NCBI GenBank assembly: GCA_026708645.1
Contig: JAPOUM010000041.1
Span: forward strand, 1 to 64,000
Source of the DNA: Acidimicrobiaceae bacterium
GTDB lineage: Bacteria; Actinomycetota; Acidimicrobiia; Acidimicrobiales; Aldehydirespiratoraceae
Direction: 5' to 3'
Length of the DNA: 64,000 nt
A program made the translations under genes and the position numbers. The notes below the pieces were generated by a model that saw only the letters and a program-made list of their open reading frames with translations, ran no database searches and was not told the origin of the DNA. This document shows, one piece after another, positions 55,187 through 64,000 of this stretch. Every line of letters begins with the position of its first letter. The stretch's first letter is position 1.

Positions 55187-55831
55187 CTATCCGGCTTCGT
55201 CGATGAGGCCGACCGCCCCGTCTTCGCGGCGGTAGACCACCGCTGAGCGGCCGGTGACGGAATTGATGAAGAAGAAGAAGCCGTGCTCCATCAGATCCAT
55301 CTTCAAAGCCGCCTCCTGCGGTGACAGCGGCCCGAGATGGAAGCGCTTGGTCTTGACGATCCGCAGTTCGGGCGCCGGCTCGAACTCGAACTCCGTCCCA
55401 GCCTCGAACTCCGTCCCGGCCTCGGACTCTGCCCCGGCCTCCGGCCCTGCTTGGGAGTCTCGCCCGTCCAAGACGGCGAGCGCGGCTTCGGGGGGTTCGC
55501 CGGTGCGGATCGTGTCCCCGCGGCCGTGGTGGCGTTTCTGGAGCTTGGTGCGCAGCTTGCGGATCTGGCGTTCCAGCTTGGCCTCGGCCAGATCCACCGC
55601 CATGAAGGCGTCGGAGGCGTCGACTTTGCAGCGCAGATGATGCCCGCGCCCGGTGAGCGTCACCTCGCATGTCTGGTTGTCGACGATGCGCGGGTTGCGA
55701 GCCTCAGCGAAATGGACTTCGGCCGTGTCGAGGTCGTCCATGTAGCGGTCGAGCTGGCCGATCTTGGCTCGCACCATCTCATCGAGGCGCGGGGTTATCT
55801 CCACGTTGCGGCTGCTGATCGAAATCTCCAC
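55187..55831 (-). CDS. hpf: Ribosome hibernation-promoting factor, long form
   Basis: The long-form HPF dimerises 70S ribosomes in stationary phase. The 214-aa protein has the N-terminal S30AE domain (MEISISSRNVEITPRLDEMVRAKI to about residue 105), a linker, and the C-terminal dimerisation domain beginning near 155 (IVKTKRFHLGPLSPQEAALKMDLMEHGFFFFINSVTG). The linker includes a Glu/Ala/Gly repeat (EAGAESEAGTEFEAGTEFEFE) coded by tandem DNA repeats at 55380-55440. Its order next to secA is conserved in actinobacteria. Confidence 0.93.
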   Translation of the reverse strand: MEISISSRNVEITPRLDEMVRAKIGQLDRYMDDLDTAEVHFAEARNPRIVDNQTCEVTLTGRGHHLRCKVDASDAFMAVDLAEAKLERQIRKLRTKLQKRHHGRGDTIRTGEPPEAALAVLDGRDSQAGPEAGAESEAGTEFEAGTEFEFEPAPELRIVKTKRFHLGPLSPQEAALKMDLMEHGFFFFINSVTGRSAVVYRREDGAVGLIDEAG

Positions 55832-55877
55832 TCGGGAACCTCTCTCGACGACTCGTTGAACCGGCTCGGAACTGCTC

Positions 55878-56492
55878 TCATCGTAGAGGCAGCGCAGCAG
55901 GCTGGCGCGGCGTCAGCGCCGCCGCCGTGGCCACTGCCGCCGACACGCTCGAAGCGCCGGCTGCCCGCAGTTCCGCAGCCGCGGCTCGCAGCGTGGACCC
56001 GGTGGTGCAGACATCGTCCACCAGTAGCACCGATCCGCCCAGACGTCCGCCGCAGAACGACAGGTCGGGGCCTTCAAGGCGCCCTTGAAGCGTCCGGGAG
56101 GTTTGAGGCCGGTCGTCGTCGCGCCTCAGCAATCGGCGGCTCTTGACGCGCAGGCGGCGGGCCAAGGCGCGAGCCAGCAACTCGGCCGGGTCGAAGCCGC
56201 GCCCGCGACGGTGGCTGGGGCTGCAGGGAACCCAGGTGACCAGAGCGGCTCGTGCTCCGCACGAGACCTGCGCCATCCTGTCCGCGATCGGGGTGACCGC
56301 GGCAGTCAGACGCCCGTATTTGAGGGAGCGGACCAGATCGGCGGCGTCGCCTTCGTGGCGCCAACCGATCCACAGCGCGTCAACGAACAGCGCCGGCGGC
56401 GCAATCGAAACGAGACCTTCTCCCGTGCCGGCGGCTGTGCCCGTCTTTTGAGCACTCGTCTGCTGAGCACTCGTCTTTTGAGCCACTGTCAT
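55878..56492 (-). CDS. ComF family phosphoribosyltransferase-like protein
   Basis: This 204-aa protein carries the ComF core: VRSLKYGRLTAAVTPIADRMA near residue 54, VPCSPSHRRGRGFDPAELLARALA near 87 and the PRPP motif SVLLVDDVCTTGSTLRAAAAEL near 150. The usual N-terminal zinc-finger cysteines are absent. The first ~25 residues are a short repeat (TSAQQTSAQKT). ComF proteins are tied to DNA uptake and recombination, but the mechanism is unclear. The start codon lies inside an 18-bp perfect palindrome (56477-56522). Confidence 0.8.
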   Translation of the reverse strand: MTVAQKTSAQQTSAQKTGTAAGTGEGLVSIAPPALFVDALWIGWRHEGDAADLVRSLKYGRLTAAVTPIADRMAQVSCGARAALVTWVPCSPSHRRGRGFDPAELLARALARRLRVKSRRLLRRDDDRPQTSRTLQGRLEGPDLSFCGGRLGGSVLLVDDVCTTGSTLRAAAAELRAAGASSVSAAVATAAALTPRQPAALPLR

Positions 56493-56522
56493 GCATGCAT
56501 TTTAGCATGACAGTGGCTCAAA
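56477..56522. repeat. 18-bp perfect inverted repeat over the comF start codon
   Basis: TTTGAGCCACTGTCATGC (56477-56494) and GCATGACAGTGGCTCAAA (56505-56522) are exact inverse complements separated by 10 nt. The left arm contains the minus-strand ATG and first codons (MTVAQK) of comF. The right arm is the same sequence in the opposite direction, read on the plus strand as MTVAQ then stop shortly after. It could sequester the start in a hairpin or bind a dimeric regulator. Confidence 0.85.
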
Positions 56523-56580
56523 CATACTCAATTTTATAGAAATGTTATTGAAATTTTGTTTTCCGGCTCTATTGCTGGCT

Positions 56581-57543
56581 CTATTTCTGGGCTCTATTTC
56601 TAGGCGCCAGCGCAGCCAGAGCGTCATGGTCGATCGCGGCCAGGCCGTGCTGAGGGTGCAACACCTGGATGCAGACCTCGCTGGCCCCGGCGTCGCTGTG
56701 CTCAGCCAGCCGGCGCTCTATGGCGTCGGCGTCGCCCCAGACCACCATGGCGTCGACGAAGCGGTCCGTCAGGTTGTCGATGTCGTCGTCGTCGAAGCCG
56801 AGCCGTTTCCAGCAGGCGCGGTAGCCGGGCGCCCGGGTGTAGAACTTCATGACGTCGGCGGCGACCGCTCGGGCCTGCCGGGCGTCGCTCGTGAGCATCA
56901 CCTTCTGCTCCACGCACAGCTGCGGCTCGGGCCCCATCACCGAGCGGGCGAAAGCAGTGTGCTCGGGCGTCGTGTTGTAGGGATGGGCGCCGTCGCCGCG
57001 CTCGGCCGCCAGCTCCAACATCCTCGGCCCCAGCGCGGCCAGGATCACAGGCACCGGCGCCGGAGGCGGAACCGAGGTGTAACGGGCCCCGTCCATGGCG
57101 TCGAGATAAGACCGCAGAAACGACAGCGGCCTGTCGTAGGGAATGCCCCGGATCTTGTTGACTATCACCGGGCTCGAGACGCCGAGCCCCAGAGTGAACC
57201 GGCCGCCGGTCTGCTCGGCGACCGTGCAGGCCCCCTGCTTCATCACGCCGGGATGGCGGTTGTAGACGTTGGCGATGCCGCTGGCGAGCCGCAGCGTAGA
57301 GGTGACCGCTCCCAGATGCGCGCTCAAGGCGAACGGGTCGCGCCCGAAGGTCTCGCCCGTCCACAGCCGGCAGTAGCCCAGTTCTTCGAGCCTGCGGGCC
57401 AGGCTCGCCGCGTCGGCCGCGCTCAACGTTTCGGGCGCCGCCCAGCAGCCTCGCTCGCAAGTCTCCTCAGAAGCCTTCGCAGAGAGTCGTCCGGGGAGTC
57501 GTTCGGGGAGTCGTTCAGAAAGTTGCTCGGCGCCTGGCGCCAT
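56581..57543 (-). CDS. Luciferase-like F420-dependent oxidoreductase
   Basis: This 320-aa LLM-class protein has SLARRLEELGYCRLWTGETFGRDPF near residue 47, ASGIANVYNRHPGVMKQGACTVAEQTGGRFTLGLG near 87 and PVPVILAALGPRMLELAAERGDGAHPYNTTPEH near 163. The pattern GIANVYNRHP and LGLGVSSP is that of the F420-dependent group abundant in actinobacteria. The N-terminus (LSERLPERLPGRLS) comes from a tandem DNA repeat at 57480-57525, so translation may begin further in. The substrate is unknown. Confidence 0.85.
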   Translation of the reverse strand: MAPGAEQLSERLPERLPGRLSAKASEETCERGCWAAPETLSAADAASLARRLEELGYCRLWTGETFGRDPFALSAHLGAVTSTLRLASGIANVYNRHPGVMKQGACTVAEQTGGRFTLGLGVSSPVIVNKIRGIPYDRPLSFLRSYLDAMDGARYTSVPPPAPVPVILAALGPRMLELAAERGDGAHPYNTTPEHTAFARSVMGPEPQLCVEQKVMLTSDARQARAVAADVMKFYTRAPGYRACWKRLGFDDDDIDNLTDRFVDAMVVWGDADAIERRLAEHSDAGASEVCIQVLHPQHGLAAIDHDALAALAPRNRAQK

Positions 57544-57618
57544 GAGGGGCCTCCTGTGCGTGTGTGATCTGTGCCTGTGCGATCAGTGCGTTGGCGCGGG
57601 CTGGCCGGACGGCGACGG

Positions 57619-59132
<1,514 letters not shown>

Positions 59133-59136
<4 letters not shown>

Positions 59137-59393
59137 TGCCCGTCCCCGCGGTCAGCTGCTGCGGGGACGGCTGCGGCTTTGGCCATCAAGCGCTGATGCT
59201 CTTCTTCGTCGACTGCGTCCGCTTCGTCGGCCAGCATCACCGGGATGCCGTCGTCCACCCGATAGTTGAGTCGCAGCCGAGGGTTGTAGAGGCTGTCCTC
59301 GTCGGCGAAGTAATGCAGAGGCCCCTTGTCCTTGGGGCAGGCGAGAATCCTCACCAACCGAGGGTCGAGTTCGGACTCTGAACTCTCGGCCAC
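59133..59393 (-). CDS. Trm112 family protein
   Basis: This 86-aa protein has the compact Trm112-like layout: [17 protein letters not shown] near residue 14 (only one of the usual zinc cysteines), [20 protein letters not shown] near 35, and a charged tail. Bacterial members often occur next to methyltransferase or cell-wall genes, and their role is not fixed. It is coupled to ahcY by overlap, which would fit a methyl-cycle link but is not proof. Confidence 0.8.
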
Positions 59394-59441
59394 TAGCTCC
59401 CTGACGCTGGCAGGCTGCCGCTCTCGGTGAGACGCACGCCA

Positions 59442-62400
59442 TCAGGCTAGGCCGTCGAGAACGGCGCGCACTTCGGCGACTCTGGCCGCGAGGTCCGCCC
59501 GGTCGCGGCATTCCAGGTTGAGGCGCAGCAGCGGCTCGGTGTTCGACGGCCGGACATTGAACCACCAGTCCCCGCAATCGACGCTCAGACCGTCGAAGCG
59601 GTCCTGCTCGTAATCGGCGAAGGTTGCCGCGACCTCCTCGACGGCGCTTCGAGGGTCGCGCGCCTCGGTGTTGATCTCGCCGGAGGCTGCATACCGGTCG
59701 AGCGGCGCCGCCAGATCGCTGAGCCCGCCGCTGTGCCGGCTGAGCGCTTCCAGCAGGATCATCACCGCGATCATGGAACTGTCGGCGCCGTAGTTGTCCC
59801 TGAAGTAGTAGTGGCCGGAATGCTCTCCCCCGCACACGGCGCCGCTCGCCGCCATCGCCTGCTTCATGAACGAATGCCCGACCCGGCTGCGCAGCGCCCT
59901 GCCTCCGCGCTCGGCGATGACCTCGCCCAAGGCTTTGGAGCAGATCGCGTTGTGCACCACCGTCGCGCCCTGCTCGCGGCCCAGCATCACTGAGGCGACC
60001 AGCGCCGCGGTGAGCGATCCCGACAGAGGGTTCGAGAGCTCGTCCACCGCGAACACCCGGTCGGCGTCACCGTCGAAAGCCAGCCCGGCGTCGGCGCCGC
60101 ATTCACGCACCCGGTCGCGCAGATCAGCCAGATTCTCGGTTTTGAGGGGGTCGGCCGGATGGTTCGGGAAGGTGCCGTCGAGGTCTGCGTAGAGGTAGTC
60201 GACCTCGACGGGCAGCCGCTCGAACACGGCCGGCGCCACCAGGGCCCCCATGCCGTTGGCCGCGTCCACAGCCAGGCGCAACGGTCGCAGGGCGGCGCCG
60301 TCCACGAACGACAGGACATGTTCCACGTAACGCTCTAGGACATCGCGGCGCTTGACAGTTCCGCCGACACGAGCCGAGGGCGCCCCGGCGGCGGCCAGAG
60401 CCTTGACGCGTTCCAGCCCTGTGCCCGTGCCGACGGCGGCCGCGGCCGGGCCGCAGAGCTTGATGCCGTTGTAACCGACCGGGTTGTGCGACGCGGTGAA
60501 CATGGCGCCGCCGACATCGAAAACGCCCGAAGCGAAATACATCATCTCGGTGGCGCAGAGGCCGATGTCCAACACATCGACGCCTGCGGCGGTGGCCCCG
60601 CTGCAGAAAGCCGCGGACAGGGCGGGGCCGTCGGGGCGCATGTCACGACCCACGACGATGCGTTCTGAGCCCTGCTCGCGGCTGTAGACGGCGAAAGCGG
60701 CGCCCACAGCGAAGCAGGCCTCCTCGTTGATCTCGGATCCCACCACACCGCGGATGTCGTACGCCTTGAAAATGACGTCGAGATCCGCCGCGGCGGATCT
60801 CGCACTGCCGAAGCTCGCGGCGCCGGAATACACAGTGCCGGGGCTCGTCGGGCCGGGGGTCGTCGGGCTCACGCTCACGACGACCGGCCGGGATCCCGGC
60901 TCGCGCCGGCTCGCTTCGGCCGGTTTCGGGTATCTGCCGAGCAGAGCCCTCGCCCGGATGCGGCACATGTCCACCATCAGGTCCCAGCCGTCGCTCATCA
61001 ACCGCACCGACGAGGCGTCCCTGTTGACCACTCGCACCGGCACGCGTCTCACCGTCATGTCGAAGCGTTTCGCCAAAAACAGCACTTCGACGTCGAACGA
61101 GAATCGGTCCATCGCCGAGGCGTCGCAGAGTGTCGCGGATGCCTGCCTCGAGAACGCTTTCAGCCCGCACTGGCTGTCGCCGCCGTCACCGAGACGCAAC
61201 CCTGCGCGCACTGCTGCCACTGCCGCGCTGCCGACACGGCGCAACCGTGTAGGGCTGGTGACAGCCACCGAGTCGCGATGGCGACGATCACCAATGGCGA
61301 CGTCGGCGCCGCTCTCGATCTCGTCGAGCAGCACGGCCAGCTGTTGCGGGGAGTAGGCGAGATCGGCGTCGGTGAAGGCGATCACGTCGCCTGAGCTGGC
61401 GCGCATCCCGGCTCTGACGGCTTCGCCTTTGCCGCGGTTCGCTCCGAGGGTCACCACCTGATCGGCGCCGGCCGCGCGGGCGGCAGCGGAGGTGCCGTCG
61501 CGCGAACCGTCGTCAACCACGAGGATCTCGACTCCGCCGTCGGCGGCGACGACGCCCAAGGCGGCTCGCAGTTCCCTGACGGCGGTGCCGATGCGATCGG
61601 CTTCCTGATAGGCGGGCACCACAACCGAGAAGCGCACGGCGTTCTGCTTCCTCTGCAACGATTCTTCCGGGCATGGATTCTGTTGGACTCCCAAGCCGGA
61701 ACCAAGCTCAGAGTCATCAGCACAGAACCCAGCCGGAGCGAACTCGGCATCGCCTGGGCAGCACCCGGCAGGAGCGAACTCGGCATCGCCTAGGCAGCAC
61801 CCGGGCCCGGAGTCGTTGACGGGATCCAGCTCGCTTGCGAGGTCCGAGTCTGAGCCGGCGTCGCCGAGGAGGCGCCGCGACCGTGAGCTCAACGCTGCAG
61901 GCGCCATCGCAGCCACCCCGGCGAGGGTCGCGAAAACGCCGAGGAGCTCGACCGGGCTGCGGCCGTAGCTCAAGCGGACCTCGGTGTCGGTGGGCACCAC
62001 CACCATGAAATTCGGGGTCGCCCGATAGGGCCCCTCAGCGCCCGACACAGACCAGTTCGGGAAATACGACGTGCGCACCAGCACCGGCGCCCCCGCTCTG
62101 TCCACCGAGAAGGAGATCGAATGATCGTCGCGGACCACGTTGCTGACCGTCGCCGGTTCGATCTCGCTGACAGGGACGGCTTCGGGCAGCTGCGACGCCA
62201 GGCGACGCATCGCCTCCTGGCGACCAGGTTCCCGGCCCCCGGCGTCGCGGCGCGCGTCCGGCAAGGCCATCCGCGGCCAGTCTTGCGGCCCGTCGGCAGC
62301 CAGCACTCCGACGGTTTCCTCGCCCGCCAAGAAAGCACCGACCGACGCCTCGAGCCAGGCGTCGCTGCCGGCGTCGAGACTCTCCACCACCACAGGCAGG

Positions 62401-64000
62401 CGCCTCAGGGGGGTGACAGTGGCGCTGTCTCGCACTTTGAACACGACCCAGGGCCCTCGCGGGGTGGAGGCGATCTCGGTGAGCCCCTGCGAAGCCCGGG
62501 CCTGGGCGACCGCGCCGGCTGAGAAGGCCATGTAGTAGCGGACTCCCATTGTGCGCATGCGCTCTGCGCCTGCGTCCACGTCGAGACCCGAATAAGGCAG
62601 GTCGCGCTGCGCCTGCGAGGGCGAGGCGGAGAGCTGGGACTGCATCAGGAAATGGTACGGCACTGTCGCCGACGACTCGAAGTAGAGCCCTTCCATCGAG
62701 CCGATGCAGCGATCCGTCCAATGCGGCAGCAGCATCGGCGCCATCGGCGTGCCGTAAGAACCGAGCCTCGCCGCCTCGTATTCCCAGAGGGCGGCGCCGC
62801 AGCCGTGGGTCTCCCCCACTCGGCGCATGGTGTCGACCAGATCCCAGTATTCGGCGCTGCCGCCGCCGTCGGGGTTGGGCGGCTTGGCTTCGTAGCCCTC
62901 GAAGTTGTACTCCACCCAGTAAGCGCCGAGGTTGATCTCGCTCGAGCTCAAAGGCCCCCAGCGGTAGACGCCGTCGTCACCGAGGCGGCCCCCGGGAAGC
63001 GACCGCAGCGGCAGAGCGACCGTGACGACCACCGCGGCCCCCGCCAGCGCCACAGCGGCCCCCGCCAGCACCGCCGGCAGCCGGCTCGGCGTGCCGTCGT
63101 CGGCGACACGCCGGCGCGCCATCCAGCGGCGGCCCATGCTGATCGCCTCGCCTGCGCCCAGCGCGGCGAGCAGATAGACGGCCATGTAATAGAAGGGCAG
63201 GATTCGCACATTCCAGAGACGTCCCTCGGGCAGCAGCACGAAACTGGCCGCTACCGCCGCCGCTGTCACTGCCAGCGCCATGCCCAGCCTCGACCTTCTC
63301 CAAAACAGCAGCACGGACGACATCACAGCCAGCACCACGAAGGGTTGCAGCGGCGGATCGTTAGTCAAGAAGCTGTAGTCGAACTCGCTGCGCGACCACA
63401 GCGCCGACAGGTAGCGGCGATCCTTGCCCCAGCCCATGTCGTTGAGCAAATCCCGGTTCCACCAGAAAGGCAGCACCCACCAGGCGCTGAGCGCCGCGCC
63501 GACAGCGCCGGTGACAAGCGTCCAGGACGCCCGGCGCCGCCAGGCTCGGGCAGTCCAAGGCGACACCAAGACGAAAGCCGCCAGCACGCCCAGCGCGAAG
63601 AAGGCGGTGAACAGGTGCATCAGCCCGGTGATCGCCAGGAGCACTCCCGCCGTCATCTGATGCGTGCCCCGGGGCATGCCCCGCGCCAGGAAGCCGACGA
63701 ACAAGATCGCGGCTGCCAGACCCAGCGAGTAGGCGAACTCGCCTGCCATCGTCGACATCAGGTTGCCGCCGTAAATGTTGAATGACCGGTCGAACAGGAA
63801 CAGCAGGGTGGCTGCGACAGCCAGCATCTGGCCTTCTCCGGCGACGCCGGCGAGGCGCGTCATCGCCGCCACGGCTGCCGGCAGCGCCAGCAGGCCCGCG
63901 ACCGTCACGAGTTTGAGCGAGACGCCGTAGGGCATGGGAACAGCCGTCAGCACCAGCAGCGGGGCGACTGCCGCAGCCGTCGAGCGCAGGCGCGGGCGTC
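59442..64000 (-). CDS. Fusion of membrane glycosylation protein, GT2 glycosyltransferase and phosphohexomutase (5' partial)
   Basis: One uninterrupted frame of more than 1500 codons joins three proteins usually encoded separately. Residues ~1-690 (window numbering from 63953) are a polytopic membrane protein of the 6-pyruvoyl-tetrahydropterin-synthase-related/GT-C type (FDRSFNIYGGNLMSTMAGEF). About 771-1010 is a polyprenyl-phosphate glycosyltransferase of GT2 type (VVVPAYQEADRIG, VVDDGSRDGT, FTDADLAYSP). About 1056-1503 is a phosphomannomutase/phosphoglucomutase (TASHNPVGYNGIKL with the catalytic serine, FDGDADRVF, GGEHSGHYYF, RPSNTEPLLRL). Linkers contain repeats such as CPGDAEFAPAG. The hydrophobic frame stays open to the window edge, so the true start lies beyond 64000. 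Together they would make and use a nucleotide-sugar precursor for cell-surface glycans. Confidence 0.85.
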   Translation of the reverse strand, partial: RPRLRSTAAAVAPLLVLTAVPMPYGVSLKLVTVAGLLALPAAVAAMTRLAGVAGEGQMLAVAATLLFLFDRSFNIYGGNLMSTMAGEFAYSLGLAAAILFVGFLARGMPRGTHQMTAGVLLAITGLMHLFTAFFALGVLAAFVLVSPWTARAWRRRASWTLVTGAVGAALSAWWVLPFWWNRDLLNDMGWGKDRRYLSALWSRSEFDYSFLTNDPPLQPFVVLAVMSSVLLFWRRSRLGMALAVTAAAVAASFVLLPEGRLWNVRILPFYYMAVYLLAALGAGEAISMGRRWMARRRVADDGTPSRLPAVLAGAAVALAGAAVVVTVALPLRSLPGGRLGDDGVYRWGPLSSSEINLGAYWVEYNFEGYEAKPPNPDGGGSAEYWDLVDTMRRVGETHGCGAALWEYEAARLGSYGTPMAPMLLPHWTDRCIGSMEGLYFESSATVPYHFLMQSQLSASPSQAQRDLPYSGLDVDAGAERMRTMGVRYYMAFSAGAVAQARASQGLTEIASTPRGPWVVFKVRDSATVTPLRRLPVVVESLDAGSDAWLEASVGAFLAGEETVGVLAADGPQDWPRMALPDARRDAGGREPGRQEAMRRLASQLPEAVPVSEIEPATVSNVVRDDHSISFSVDRAGAPVLVRTSYFPNWSVSGAEGPYRATPNFMVVVPTDTEVRLSYGRSPVELLGVFATLAGVAAMAPAALSSRSRRLLGDAGSDSDLASELDPVNDSGPGCCLGDAEFAPAGCCPGDAEFAPAGFCADDSELGSGLGVQQNPCPEESLQRKQNAVRFSVVVPAYQEADRIGTAVRELRAALGVVAADGGVEILVVDDGSRDGTSAAARAAGADQVVTLGANRGKGEAVRAGMRASSGDVIAFTDADLAYSPQQLAVLLDEIESGADVAIGDRRHRDSVAVTSPTRLRRVGSAAVAAVRAGLRLGDGGDSQCGLKAFSRQASATLCDASAMDRFSFDVEVLFLAKRFDMTVRRVPVRVVNRDASSVRLMSDGWDLMVDMCRIRARALLGRYPKPAEASRREPGSRPVVVSVSPTTPGPTSPGTVYSGAASFGSARSAAADLDVIFKAYDIRGVVGSEINEEACFAVGAAFAVYSREQGSERIVVGRDMRPDGPALSAAFCSGATAAGVDVLDIGLCATEMMYFASGVFDVGGAMFTASHNPVGYNGIKLCGPAAAAVGTGTGLERVKALAAAGAPSARVGGTVKRRDVLERYVEHVLSFVDGAALRPLRLAVDAANGMGALVAPAVFERLPVEVDYLYADLDGTFPNHPADPLKTENLADLRDRVRECGADAGLAFDGDADRVFAVDELSNPLSGSLTAALVASVMLGREQGATVVHNAICSKALGEVIAERGGRALRSRVGHSFMKQAMAASGAVCGGEHSGHYYFRDNYGADSSMIAVMILLEALSRHSGGLSDLAAPLDRYAASGEINTEARDPRSAVEEVAATFADYEQDRFDGLSVDCGDWWFNVRPSNTEPLLRLNLECRDRADLAARVAEVRAVLDGLA

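Overview
The window is a GC-rich chromosomal segment from an actinobacterium, most likely of the class Acidimicrobiia (an inference from gene content, not tested). The evidence is the block ruvC-ruvA-ruvB-queA-tgt-yajC-secD-secF-rel, the pairs pdxS-pdxT and prfB-ftsE, F420/FMN luciferase-like oxidoreductases, a DUF222/HNH protein, many GTG starts and frequent leaderless promoters of the form TANNNT placed 7-8 nt before a start codon. No rRNA, tRNA or CRISPR array was seen.

Layout. (1) 1-8100 is an accessory island. It holds three copies (one cut by the window edge) of an unknown ~130-aa gene, each divergent from a defence-like gene: an HTH/ImmA protease with a PIN toxin-like partner, a truncated PD-(D/E)XK nuclease, and an intact copy of that nuclease. 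A ~1.05-kb segment is directly duplicated. Between the copies lie a 5' fragment of hisS, a strikingly AT-rich lipoprotein gene and a pilin-like gene. In related genomes hisS follows rel, so the island probably split that junction. (2) 8113-20778 is a minus-strand housekeeping block: rel, secF, secD, yajC, tgt, queA, ruvBAC, a YebC regulator and the PLP synthase genes. (3) 20939-24811 carries a membrane-anchored sulfite-oxidase-like molybdoenzyme and an acyl-CoA synthetase. (4) 25004-31513 carries a Type ISP-like restriction-modification gene with a C10 tract at its start, an 8-bp tandem repeat near its end and a displaced target-recognition segment, then an HNH endonuclease gene. (5) 31690-36070 holds rsgA, repeat arrays, a second sulfite-oxidase-like paralogue and an IS481 remnant. 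(6) 36347-45081 is a purine and selenium cluster: a fused xanthine dehydrogenase of the selenium-dependent type, an SsnA-like aminohydrolase, a luciferase-like oxidoreductase, an 8-oxoguanine deaminase, a phosphoribosyltransferase, and a thioredoxin-fold protein read through an in-frame UGA. That UGA is followed at the right distance by a hairpin with a GGUCU loop, so the protein is very probably a selenoprotein. (7) 45189-49312 has an acyl-CoA dehydrogenase, alanine dehydrogenase and a wrecked TrlF-type ATPase fused to an AlbA-like tail. (8) 49421-64000 is a minus-strand block: ftsX, ftsE, prfB, secA, hpf, comF, a luciferase-like oxidoreductase, ahcY, a Trm112-like protein and a very long fusion of membrane protein, glycosyltransferase and phosphohexomutase that runs off the right edge.

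How it works together. The housekeeping blocks serve protein export, queuosine tRNA modification, Holliday-junction repair, stringent response, vitamin B6 and methyl-cycle metabolism. The purine cluster would deaminate guanine and 8-oxoguanine and oxidise the products, with a phosphoribosyltransferase for salvage. A genome-wide habit is visible: short imperfect tandem duplications sit at almost every gene boundary and have been absorbed in frame as N-terminal extensions or linkers.
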